Shown: positions 20,809 to 32,400 of the stretch, in pieces | Layout of the letters: each line of letters starts with the position of its first letter | How positions within the stretch are numbered: the first letter of the stretch is position 1 | NCBI GenBank assembly: GCA_040954595.2 | Contig: CM082577.2 | Coordinates: 4,588,001-4,652,000, forward strand | Source: Balanoglossus misakiensis | Taxonomy: Eukaryota > Hemichordata | Length of the DNA: 64,000 bases | Direction of reading: 5' to 3' | Made by a program: the position numbers and the translations under genes | The notes under the pieces: generated by a model | Databases searched by the model: none | The model's input: the letters and a program-made list of their open reading frames with translations, nothing else | Told to the model about the DNA's origin: nothing

Positions 20809-22194
20809 TCAGTTTACAGCCAAGTCCAGATAAAAACGTGGATATGGATACCCAAACAATATAAAGTCCTCGTAATACATCTCATATAGTCCAAGTACTT
20901 GTTCCTTGCTCAGTTGCCTGTAGAAACTTCTGATCTTGGTGGAACTATTTGTGGCGTGGCTCCGAGCATCTTCTGTTACCTCGACCGTGACATTTGCTGC
21001 GTTGAAAATGTATTGCGCATCAGCATAAAGACTGTCGAATTTTCCGATATAATCGTACTTTATTCTGCAAGGCTCGCATGATTCTGAATATGATTTCCAG
21101 TGGATGTTTTTAGGTTTTCTTTTCAGTAAAAAAGTCACAAATTTGTCGAAGGTCAGACTGTAGTCCGAGGATCCGTTTTGGTGAGGGACGTGTTGTATGG
21201 CCTCCCCGTACCGCCTCAGGAACCTACGTTCGGGATCTTCGATGAATTTGTCGAGGAAAGTGGACAGCAACCGCTCGAACGGATGGCGGACGAACATGAT
21301 CTTGGTGTAGTACCCGTATCTCGGCGTGTAAGTCTGCATCATTGAGAGACGTTGTTTGTGTATTGCTTTGCCTGGATTCCAAGTTCCGGAGAGTTTCAGG
21401 AACGCGTGCCGCCACTGGCTGGCGCCAACCTTGGCGATGATGCAGAACATGATCTTACGTTTGTAGTCGACGATGATGGATTGTTTCCGCAGGTCCACAT
21501 TTGGTCCCGCTGTCTTCTTATTCATTCTGTCGCCCAGATTTTGGCAACCCAGTTCCAGGGTTCGTCTTCTTTGGCGATAGATCTCGCTTAAAGAGGGGAT
21601 GTTGACCGCTGCAGAATGGTCCTCAATCCTCATCGAAATCTCTTTTAAATCCAATCGTGTCGTCATACCCTCCGAGTCGGTGTCTGATCTCTGTTGCTTC
21701 GAGGAGTCTGCGAACAACAACAAAATAGTATGCCCGTACGTAATTCAGTGTGTGCATATTGTGGGAACGATGTGATCTGTCGTTTCTGAACAAAGTGGGA
21801 AAATCCGTCTAATTCGTCGATGCCAATAAGTCATCCAGGTGCTTGAACTGTTACAGTAAGTTTTTCAAATTTATTGCTTTCGGAGGCGTGAATATATAAT
21901 TGCGATAATAGCCATCCATTATTTTTATAAAATTCATATGTCAAATATACCTGGTATTCACATGGCCTGTTACAAAGACAACCAGTCACAAAACGACAGA
22001 GCGCAGCACAGACAATCAACAAAACACACCGTTGGGAACTGTTCTCAAGAACGCTGCTGTTCCGCGTAGTTGTTTCACTGTGAACAGAAATATGCATTTA
22101 TACATCGTGTACACTTACCAAGCAACATTTGTAGAATGAATACTGACAGCAAACAGAAGATGGCGACGGATGCCAAACGCTGCGTGAGTTTCAT
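20809..22194 (-). CDS. Golgi carbohydrate sulfotransferase, HNK-1/CHST8-14 family (copy 1)
   Basis: A type II membrane sulfotransferase that transfers sulfate from PAPS to a glycan in the Golgi lumen. Two exons, 22194-22119 and 21707-20809, code for 324 residues. Exon 1 codes for a signal anchor (VAIFCLLSVFILQMLL). The lumenal domain has SEIYRQRR..LE, the 5'-phosphosulfate-binding loop AKVGASQWR (about 117-125; family type PKVA.T.W), the 3'-phosphate-binding site RHPFERLLS (about 166-174), CEPCRIKYDYIGK, and the C-terminal YYEDFILFGYPYP typical of CHST11-14-like proteins. The acceptor sugar cannot be told from the sequence. It is tandem with copy 2 at 23497-24914. An alternative first exon may lie at 23373-23478. 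Confidence 0.9.
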
Positions 22195-23372
22195 GCTTCC
22201 TCCAAGAATGGCACCTTTGACACATAATATTTTGGTGATAACGACGAAGGAGAAAACAACTCCGCTTAATTCAAAGCCGCAGAGGAAGCGCAGAACGTGA
22301 GAAATTCAACTTTCGCTGTAAAATTACACAGGTAACAAGTCTGTCCCCAAGGCGCATACTACCTTAACGCGTAAGTGCAAGGTCGGAGATACAGAATCAT
22401 TCCAGCTCTTGACTCGGCGTTCACTCGACTATCTCTTTTCAGTAAAACGAAGCACTACATGGCAGTCCCACCCTTTTTATGTGGCGCAAACTATGGTCGC
22501 CTTTTATGAATAGAAACAAGACCCCTCCCTTTTATACTGAATTCTATATTGGCCCCCGTTTTATTGTAGAAATTATGGACACTGTAAGGCAAAGGCCCAC
22601 CCTATTGTACAGTGACAACGCGACGCTTCAAAAGGTCTACCTCACAGTAAATCTTGTGAACCAATGATACCCCGGGTTGGCCTGATAGGGTTTTTAGCGT
22701 GATTTTATACACGGAGATTTTGTGTCTTTATATCCAAATGTAAGCTTGTATACAAGATAGATGTCACACAAATATTTGAGAGCAATTTTATCAGTACTCT
22801 TCCCTCAAACGATCTGAAAAATGTACAGGTAAAACGCACATTTTCTCAATCGCCATAAAACGTATGCGTGATGTTGGAGTGATCTATTACAGTAACTGTA
22901 AACTTTAAAACACCGTGAAGAAAATCTGACAACGTTGTTTATAAGACCTCGAAATTTATTCATGTTCAAGAATAGTGGTATCTTTTGGTTGTGCAGCTTT
23001 GAATGTACAAATCACAAGTTAAGGTGTACTAGGTACGTTGGCGTGGATAAACTGGATGCGCAACATGACCTTGAAGAACATTCACTTGGCGGACATTGAC
23101 CGGTTGACCCAAGTTCGCACTCACTGGATTACACTTTCAGTTCGGCATATATGACCGTTACTATGGCCAGTGTTATTTTAGTTTTCTACACTGGCCCAAC
23201 TAACCGTATACGCCATGGATATTAAATGGTTCATTCGGTCGGCGCCTTAAAGGTATACGGTCACCCATGTAAATTTAGCTACAGTTACCATGGCAATTTA
23301 CAGAAAAGTATTCAGAGACATAATAGGCCCACAACGTAGCCAGACGTTCCAAGAAAAATACATAACACTTAC
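22195..23372. other. Region between sulfotransferase copies
   Basis: Upstream region of copy 1. I see no coding sequence apart from the candidate alternative exon just beyond it, and no recognisable repeat. Confidence 0.5.
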
Positions 23373-23478
23373 CCACGAAGGAAACAAACCAGATGACAAT
23401 CATTAAAATATTCCATGAAAAAAAAATACAAGCAATATATGAGAAGAGGAAGTGCGAAAATCCCACCACAAATATCAT
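23373..23478 (-). other. Candidate alternative first exon for sulfotransferase copy 1
   Basis: On the minus strand ATG at 23478 opens 35 very hydrophobic codons (including YIACIFFSWNILMIVIWFVS). They end with G|GTAAGTG, the same phase 1 and donor as exon 1 of copy 1. Joining it to the exon at 21707 stays in frame. It could equally be chance hydrophobic sequence; there is no transcript evidence. Confidence 0.3.
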
Positions 23479-23496
23479 TTACACAACTCGAAGTGT

Positions 23497-24914
23497 TCAG
23501 TTTACAGCCAAGTCCAGATAAAAACGTGGATATGGATACCCAAACAATATAAAGTCCTCGTAATACATCTCATATAGTCCAAGTACTTGTTCCTTGGTCA
23601 GTTGCCTGTAGAAACTTCTGATCTTGGTGGAACTATTTGTCGCGTGGCCAGGACCTTTTTTATTAATTCCGACCGTGACATTTGCTGCGTTGAAAATGTA
23701 TTGCGCATCAGCATAAAGACTGTCCAACTTTCCGATATAATCATACCTTATTCTGCAAGGATCACACGCTTTGTTATATGGTTTCCAGTGGACGTTTCTG
23801 GGTTTTCTTTTCAGCAAAAAGGTCACAAATTTGTCGAAGGTTAAACTATCATCTACTGATCCGTTTTGGTTAGGGACGTGCCGTATGTCCTTACCATACG
23901 CCTTTAGGAACCTATATTCGGGGTGTTCTATAAATTTATCAAGGAAAGCGGAGAGCAACCGCTCAAATGGATGTCGTACAAACATGATCTTGGTGTAATT
24001 TTTATATTTCGGTATATAACTTTGGGCCATTTTGAGAGGTTGAGAATGTACTCCTTTGTCCGGGCGCAAAGATCCGGCAAGTTTCAAAAACGTATATCTC
24101 CACTGGGATGTGCCGACCTTGGCAATAATGCAGAACATTATTTTATGTGTGTCGTCAACTATCAGGCGTTTATCTTGCAGGGTTACATTTGGCCGCGTGT
24201 TCTCCTCGTTCATTCTGTCGTTTATTAAATGTTTGCAACCGAGTTCCACATTATGTCTTCTTTGATAATGGATCTCGCTCAAGAGAGAACGGTGCGTTGG
24301 AAAGGTGGTCTGTAAAAGAAACAAACGTGTTAAAGTTTTTACTGGGATCTGTTTGTGTTCAATAAACACGTCGCAAAAACTGTGTGCATGCCAGACACAC
24401 GACCAACACATCATTGTCGATGACATATTCCCCGCTGGTTTCACACTGATTGGAGGAAATCATGGTATGAAGTCAAGGCGTGTCTTCAAAAGGGCTGATA
24501 ATGTTTAGAAAAGTTTTAGTCTTGAAAGGTGACTTGTACAACATTGTTCTTGTAGCATGTTGGAAGGAAACATGTGTGACATTGTTTACTGAAGGAAAGG
24601 GCAGAGAATTATTGCCAACATGTGGAGTAACCTTAGTATTACCGGAGCATCTTTCACATTAACTGTTGTCGCATATTCCAAGATTGTGTTTGATCGCCGT
24701 TGCTTGGAAAAGCCTGAAAAGAAAATATGGTAAGAAGTCGCGTTTTATTTCAAACTGAAAAAGAGGCTACAACTGCAATGAATTCTGATCGATCGTACGT
24801 CGACTGCAGCAATGTTTACGTATCACGTATATACATACCTATCCACACTTGAAGAACTACTACCAACAGGAAACATAATATCAGGATGAAAACAAAACTC
24901 CGCGTATTCGTCAT
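23497..24914 (-). CDS. Golgi carbohydrate sulfotransferase, HNK-1/CHST8-14 family (copy 2)
   Basis: Tandem paralogue of copy 1. Exons in order are 24914-24839, 24713-24643 and 24309-23497, giving 319 residues. Exon 1 is 76 nt and phase 1, exactly as in copy 1, and codes for a signal anchor (SFVFILILCFLLVVVLQVW). Exon 2 opens FSKQRRSNT, matching SSKQQRSDT of copy 1. The catalytic exon has AKVGTSQWR (5'-PSB), RHPFERLLS (3'-PB) and CDPCRIRYDYIGK, and its last 50 residues are almost identical to copy 1. Copy 1 carries the exon 2 and exon 3 equivalents as one exon, so an intron was gained or lost after duplication. The donor after exon 2 is GTAATA, weaker than usual. Confidence 0.85.
24388..24720. 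repeat. Segmental duplication, left copy
   Basis: This segment, including exon 2 of sulfotransferase copy 2, recurs at 25859-26200 with only scattered differences (shared CAACACATCATTGTCGATGA, GTATGAAGTCAAGGCGTGTC, GTTTAGAAAAGTTTTAGTCT). Confidence 0.9.
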
Positions 24915-25858
24915 TCTTAGATAAATATAACAGTCTTGGCACTGTGCCTGTATGGTGGAGAAAACCCTTCACTTCGTACCAAGCTGCAATATAACACACA
25001 CAAAAAAGGAAACTCAACTTTTATGGTAAAATTTCCTTGTACAAGTACCCGTTAAAAAGCTTCGATACTTATTAATCTTCTTGTTACTTTAATTACACGA
25101 CTTTCCAGCAATGGCTCTCACATTATTCCAGTCATGGTTGGCTTACATACAATTCAGGTCATGAGTAAATCACCCCCCCCCCCCCCCGACGAGGTGCACT
25201 CAATATACATGTATTGACCTAAATCTAGTTCGGTCAGTCACTAAGTAGTCACACTCAATGCAAGACCTCCTATAGACAATCCTATGGGGGGGGGGGGGGG
25301 CATCAAAGCAATAGATTGATTGATCAGGATAAGGGCATTGTTAATTGTCATTTTTGACCAAATTGATTGTCTTAAACACTTGCCCCCCCCCCCATATAGA
25401 CCTTTATACGAACTACCCCTGTTATCGGAATTTTATGATAGTCGGCCAGTCGCCCTATAGGATTGTGTAGGATCCTTGACCATGATTGTAGTTTTTTTCA
25501 CGTACCGTACCATCCGGGCTTGTCATTGGCGGGCGGGTCACCAGTGCGACGAACTGGAGACTCCGTTTCTTGTCGTCGGTCAGTTTCCGGGGCTAACACG
25601 AGCTACAGTTTGGTCAGGTCGTCTTTCCCTCGACGTGGATTCGGCGTCTCCATCCGGAAGGTCAGTGGGTTTCAAGCCGCACTCATGCATAGCCAATTTG
25701 GTCGAACAATACACTGTTACACCTGAACATGCGCATTTACTTTTGACCTTTATTTTTGAGGCTGATGTACTACCCATCCCAATATCCATTTTGGGACTTT
25801 TGATGGATTTCATACATACCTATACAGTGGTCAGTTATTCAGGGCACTTTCGGGTGCC
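24915..25858. other. Upstream region of sulfotransferase copy 2 with C/G runs
   Basis: No gene is supported. It holds C15 at 25173-25187, G15 at 25286-25300 and C11 at 25383-25393. ACAATCCTAT near 25275 is inverted as ATAGGATTGT near 25457, so 25265-25475 may be a small foldback element. Confidence 0.5.
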
Positions 25859-26200
25859 AGACACACGGCCAACACATCATTGTCGATGACATATCCCCCG
25901 CTGGTTTCACGCTGATTGGAGGAAATCATGGTATGAAGTCAAGGCGTGTCTGCAAAAGGGCTGATAATGTTTAGAAAAGTTTTAGTCTTGAAAGGTGACT
26001 TGTACAACATTGTTCTTGTAGCATGTTGGAAGGAAACCTGACTGACATTGTTTACTAAAGGAAAGGGCAGAGAATTATTGCCAACATGTGGAGTAACCTG
26101 CATACGTGTTGATCCTTACCGGAGCATATTTCAAATTAACTTTTGTCGCATATTCCAAGATTGTGTTTGATCGCCCTTGCTTGGAAAAGCCTGAAAATAA
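25859..26200. repeat. Segmental duplication, right copy
   Basis: Direct-oriented copy of 24388-24720. It starts at CAGACACACGGCCAACACAT and runs through the duplicated exon 2 to about the sulfotransferase intron 1 border. Confidence 0.9.
26120..26190 (-). pseudogene. Orphan exon 2 of a third sulfotransferase copy
   Basis: This 71-nt segment has the same length, frame and splice borders (TTTTCAG|GC...CCG|GTAAGG) as exon 2 of copy 2, with a better donor. It is open and codes for FSKQGRSNT...KYAP-like sequence. No catalytic exon lies on its downstream (left) side before copy 2, and no matching exon 1 lies between it and the satellite. It is best read as a relic of a partial duplication. Confidence 0.65.
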
Positions 26201-26462
26201 AATACGAGATACCGTACATAAGTATTGGAGAATTTTACTGTCGAATATTCGTAAAGCTAGCTCTATATCTACGTCTCAGATATCTTTTAATATTGAACAC
26301 AACTTTTTTCCTTTGCTTGGCAAGGATTTCCTGAGCTTTTGTCCAGATTCCTGAACAAGACAAGGTCAGTCCGAGGTAGTTAAAATACGGCCCTCAAAAG
26401 ATACCGACCTTACGGCCCTCGCACGAAACGCCGAATCGATACACATTAGGCGCGAGGGACTG
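26201..26462. other. Junction between sulfotransferase duplication and satellite
   Basis: No gene is seen. A short inverted pair GCCCTCGC / GCGAGGG (about 26415-26458) sits just before the satellite begins. Confidence 0.5.
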
Positions 26463-29400
26463 TTCGAGACCATTTTTTTCTATTTCTTTTTTTTGGTGAG
26501 AACTTTTAACGACATTATTAATGTAATTTTTATCATTTTCATAAATCCAATTCATTTCAATATCTACGCTGCGTTTTTTATCTGTCGGGTATAAGAAACA
26601 TGCAGGGAAACTTGGTCATTTTTTTTTCGCGGTTCACTTGAATACGGAGTGCTCAGGAGAGAGAAAGATAAACTCGCTAAAACCGTGTCTTTCCGTCCGC
26701 ATGACCAACCAAGGAGCGAAAAGTCGTTATTTGGGCCGTAATAAAACGTTTTTGTCGTCGATGAGTGAATAAAGAACGGTCAGATCGTTGCAGGACAGGG
26801 AACTCTTATTTGCACCGCAGTGGGACAGGGAACTCTTATTTGCACCGCTGCGGTGCAAATTCTTATTTGCACCGCTGCGGTGCAAATAAGATCATGGTAG
26901 TTGTGATGCAATATAGTGCGGTAAATTCCCGACTATTTTAGTACACATCGTGGTGGCGAAGGGTACAGGAAGGCTAGCCTTTTACCTGAAGGTGTCAACT
27001 GATGTTGGTTCGAGACCATTTTTTTCTATTTCTTTTTTTTGTGAGAACTTTTAACAACGTTATTAATGTATTTTTTTTTCATTCCAATATCTACGCTGCG
27101 TTTTTTATCTGTCGGGTATAAGAAACATGCAGGGAAACTTGGTCATTTTTTTTTCGCGGTTCACTTGAATACGGAGTGCTCAGGAGAGAGAAAGATAAAC
27201 TCGCTAAAACCGTGTCTTTCCGTCCGCATGACCAACCAAGGAGCGAAAAGTCGTTATTTGGGCCGTAATAAAACGTTTTTGTCGTCGAGGAGTGAATAAA
27301 GAACGGTCAGATCGTTGCGGTGCAGGGAACTCTTATTTGCACCGCAGTGGGACAGGGAACTCTTATTTGCACCGCTGCGGTGCAAATAAGAATTTGCACC
27401 GCTGCGGTGCAAATAAGATCATGGTAGTTGTGATGCAATATAGTGCGGTAAATTTCCGACTATTTTAGTACACATCGTGGTGGCGAAGGGTACAGGAAGG
27501 CTAGCCTTTTACCTGAAGGTGTCAACTGATGTTGGTTCGAGACCATTTTTTTCTATTTCTTTTTTTTGTGAGAACTTTTAACAACGTTATTAATGTATTT
27601 TTTTTTTCATTTCAATATCTACGCTGCGTTTTTTATCTGTCGGGTATAAGAAACATGCAGGGAAACTTGGTCATTTTTTTTTCGCGGTTCACTTGAATAC
27701 GGAGTGCTCAGGAGAGAGAAAGATAAACTCGCTAAAACCGTGTCTTTCCGTCCGCATGACCAACCAAGGAGCGAAAAGTCGTTATTTGGGCCGTAATAAA
27801 ACGTTTTTGTCGTCGAGGAGTGAATAAAGAACGGTCAGATCGCTGCAGGACAGGGAACTCTTATTTGCACCGCAGTGGGACAGGGAACTCTTATTTGCAC
27901 CGCTGCGGTGCAAATAAGAATTTGCACCGCTGCGGTGCAAATAAGATCATGGTAGTTGTGATGCAATATAGTGCGGTAAATTTCCGACTTTTTTAGTACA
28001 CATCGTGGTGGCGAAGGGTACAGGAAGGCTAGCCTTTTACCTGAAGGTGTCAACTGATGTTGGTTCGAGACCATTTTTTTCTATTTCTTTTTTTTTGTGA
28101 GAACTTTTAACAACATTATTTATGTATTTTTTTTTCATTTCAATATCTACGCTGCGTTTTTTTATCTGTCGGGTATAAGAAACATGCAGGGAAACTAGGT
28201 CATTTTTTTTTCGCGGTTCACTTGAATACGGAGTGCTCAGGAGAGAGAAAGATAAACTCGCTAAAACCGTGTCTTTCCGTCCGCATGACCAACCAAGGAG
28301 CGAAAAGTCGTTATTTGGGCCGTAATAAAACGTTTTTGTCGTCGAGGAGTGAATAAAGAACGGTCAGATCGTTGCGGTGCAGGGAACTCTTATTTGCACC
28401 GCAGTGGGACAGGGAACTCTTATTTGCACCGCTGCGGTGCAAATAAGATCATGGTAGTTGTGATGCAATATAGTGCGGTAAATTTCCGACTATTTTAGTA
28501 CACATCGTGGTGGCGAAGGGTACAGGAAGGCTAGCCTTTTACCTGAAGGTGTCAACTGATGTTGGTTCGAGACCATTTTTTTCTATTTCTTTTTTTTGTG
28601 AGAACTTTTAACAACATTATTAATGTATTTTTTTTTTCATTCCAATATCTACGCTGCGTTTTTTATCTGTCGGGTATAAGAAACATGCAGGGAAACTTGG
28701 TCATTTTTTTTCGCGGTTCACTTGAATACGGAGTGCTCAGGAGAGAGAAAGATAAACTCGCTAAAACCGTGTCTTTCCGTCCGCATGACCAACCAAGGAG
28801 CGAAAAGTCGTTATTTGGGCCGTAATAAAACGTTTTTGTCGTCGAGGAGTGAATAAAGAACGGTCAGATCGTTGCGGTGCAGGGAACTCTTATTTGCACC
28901 GCAGTGGGACAGGGAACTCTTATTTGCACCGCCGCGGTGCAAATAAGAATTTGCACCGCTGCGGTGCAAATAAGATCATGGTAGTTGTGATGCAATATAG
29001 TGCGGTAAATTTCCGACTATTTTAGTACACATCGTGGTGGCGAAGGGTACAGGAAGGCTAGCCTTTTACCTGAAGGTGTCAACTGATGTTGGTTCGAGAC
29101 CATTTTTTTCTATTTCTTTTTTTTTGTGAGAACTTTTAACAACATTATTAATGTAATTTTTTTTTTCATTTCAATATCTACGCTGCGTTTTTTATCTGTC
29201 GGGTATAAGAAACATGCAGGGAAACTTGGTCATTTTTTTTCGCGGTTCACTTGAATACGGAGTGCTCAGGAGAGAGAAAGATAAACTCGCTAAAACCGTG
29301 TCTTTCCGTCCGCATGACCAACCAAGGAGCGAAAAGTCGTTATTTGGGCCGTAATAAAACGTTTTTGTCGTCGATGAGTGAATAAAGAACGGTCAGATCG

Positions 29401-32400
29401 TTGCAGGACAGGGAACTCTTATTTGCACCGCAGTGGGACAGGGAACTCTTATTTGCACCGCTGCGGTGCAAATAAGAATTTGCACCGCTGCGGTGCAAAT
29501 AAGATCATGGTAGTTGTGATGCAATATAGTGCGGTAAATTTCCGACTATTTCAGTACACATCGTCGTGGCGAAGGGTACAGGAAGGCTAGCCTTTTACCT
29601 GAAGGTGTCAACTGATGTTGGTTCGAGACCATTTTTTTCTATTTCTTTTTTTTGTGAGAACTTTTAACAACATTATTAATGTAATTTTTTTTTCATTTCA
29701 ATATCTACGCTGCGTTTTTTATCTGTCGGGTATAAGAAACATGCAGGGAAACTTGGTCATTTTTTTTTCGCGGTTCACTTGAATACGGAGTGCTCAGGAG
29801 AGAGAAAGATAAACTCTCTAAAACCGTGTCTTTCCGTCCTCATGACCAACCAAGGAGCGAAAAGTCGTTATTTGGGCCGTAATAAAACGTTTTTGTCGTC
29901 GATGAGTGAATAAAGAACGGTCAGATCGTTGCAGGACAGGGAACTCTTATTTGCACCGCAGTGGGACAGGGAACTCTTATTTGCACCGCTGCGGTGCAAA
30001 TAAGAATTTGCACCGCTGCGGTGCAAATAAGATCATGGTAGTTGTGATGCAATATAGTGCGGTAAATTTCCGACTATTTTAGTACACATCGTGGTGGCGA
30101 AGGGTACAGGAAGGCTAGCCTTTTACCTGAAGGTGTCAACTGATGTTGGTTCGAGACCATTTTTTTCTATTTCTTTTTTTTGTGAGAACTTTTAACAACA
30201 TTATTAATGTAATTTTTTTTTCATTTCAATATCTACGCTGCGTTTTTTATCTGTCGGGTATAAGAAACATGCAGGGAAACTTGGTCATTTTTTTTTCGCG
30301 GTTCACTTGAATACGGAGTGCTCAGGAGAGAGAAAGATAAACTCGCTAAAACCGTGTCTTTCCGTCCGCATGACCAACCAAGGAGCGAAAAGTCGTTATT
30401 TGGGCCGTAATAAAACGTTTTTGTCGTCGAGGAGTGAATAAAGAACGGTCAGATCGTTGCAGGACAGGGAACTCTTATTTGCACCGCAGTGGGACAGGGA
30501 ACTCTTATTTGCACCGCTGCGGTGCAAATAAGAATTTGCACCGCTGCGGTGCAAATAAGATCATGGTAGTTGTGATGCAATATAGTGCGGTAAATTTCCG
30601 ACTATTTTAGTACACATCGTGGTGGCGAAGGGTACAGGAAGGCTAGCCTTTTACCTGAAGGTGTCAACTGATGTTGGTTCGAGACCATTTTTTTCTATTT
30701 CTTTTTTTTGTGAGAACTTTTAACAACATTATTAATGTAATTTTTTTTTTTCATTTCAATATCTACGCTGCGTTTTTTATCTGTCGGGTATAAGAAACAT
30801 GCAGGGAAACTTGGTCATTTTTTTTTCGCGGTTCACTTGAATACGGAGTGCTCAGGAGAGAGAAAGATAAACTCGCTAAAACCGTGTCTTTCCGTCCGCA
30901 TGACCAACCAAGGAGCGAAAAGTCGTTATTTGGGCCGTAATAAAACGTTTTTGTCGTCGATGAGTGAATAAAGAACGGTCAGATCGTTGCAGGACAGGGA
31001 ACTCTTATTTGCACCGCAGTGGGACAGGGAACTCTTATTTGCACCGCTGCGGTGCAAATAAGAATTTGCACCGCTGCGGTGCAAATAAGATCATGGTAGT
31101 TGTGATGCAATATAGTGCGGTAAATTTCCGACTATTTTAGTACACATCGTGGTGGCGAAGGGTACAGGAAGGCTAGCCTTTTACCTGAAGGTGTCAACTG
31201 ATGTTGGTTCGAGACCATTTTTTTCTATTTCTTTTTTTTGTGAGAACTTTTAACAACATTATTAATGTAATTTTTTTTTTCATTTCAATATCTACGCTGC
31301 GTTTTTTATCTGTCGGGTATAAGAAACATGCAGGGAAACTTGGTCATTTTTTTTTCGCGGTTCACTTGAATACGGAGTGCTCAGGAGAGAGAAAGATAAA
31401 CTCGCTAAAACCGTGTCTTTCCGTCCGCATGACCAACCAAGGAGCGAAAAGTCGTTATTTGGGCCGTAATAAAACGTTTTTGTCGTCGATGAGTGAATAA
31501 AGAACGGTCAGATCGTTGCAGGACAGGGAACTCTTATTTGCACCGCAGTGGGACAGGGAACTCTTATTTGCACCGCTGCGGTGCAAATAAGAATTTGCAC
31601 CGCTGCGGTGCAAATAAGATCATGGTAGTTGTGATGCAATATAGTGCGGTAAATTTCCGACTATTTTAGTACACATCGTGGTGGCGAAGGGTACAGGAAG
31701 GCTAGCCTTTTACCTGAAGGTGTCAACTGATGTTGGTTCGAGACCATTTTTTTCTATTTCTTTTTTTTTGTGAGAACTTTTAACAACATTATTAATGTAA
31801 TTTTTTTTTTCATTTCAATATCTACGCTGCGTTTTTTATCTGTCGGGTATAAGAAACATGCAGGGAAACTTGGTCATTTTTTTTTCGCGGTTCACTTGAA
31901 TACGGAGTGCTCAGGAGAGAGAAAGATAAACTCGCTAAAACCGTGTCTTTCCGTCCGCATGACCAACCAAGGAGCGAAAAGTCGTTATTTGGGCCGTAAT
32001 AAAACGTTTTTGTCGTCGATGAGTGAATAAAGAACGGTCAGATCGTTGCAGGACAGGGAACTCTTATTTGCACCGCAGTGGGACAGGGAACTCTTATTTG
32101 CACCGCTGCGGTGCAAATAAGAATTTGCACCGCTGCGGTGCAAATAAGATCATGGTAGTTGTGATGCAATATAGTGCGGTAAATTTCCGACTATTTTAGT
32201 ACACATCGTGGTGGCGAAGGGTACAGGAAGGCTAGCCTTTTACCTGAAGGTGTCAACTGATGTTGGTTCGAGACCATTTTTTTCTATTTCTTTTTTTTTG
32301 TGAGAACTTTTAACAACATTATTAATGTAATTTTTTTTTTCATTTCAATATCTACGCTGCGTTTTTTATCTGTCGGGTATAAGAAACATGCAGGGAAACT

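Noticed and set aside
31770-32030. Repeated 86-88 codon open frames in the satellite units
   Set aside because: The frame changes from unit to unit with T-run length, the frames start at non-ATG codons or arbitrary points, and they show no domain. They follow from sequence identity of the repeat.
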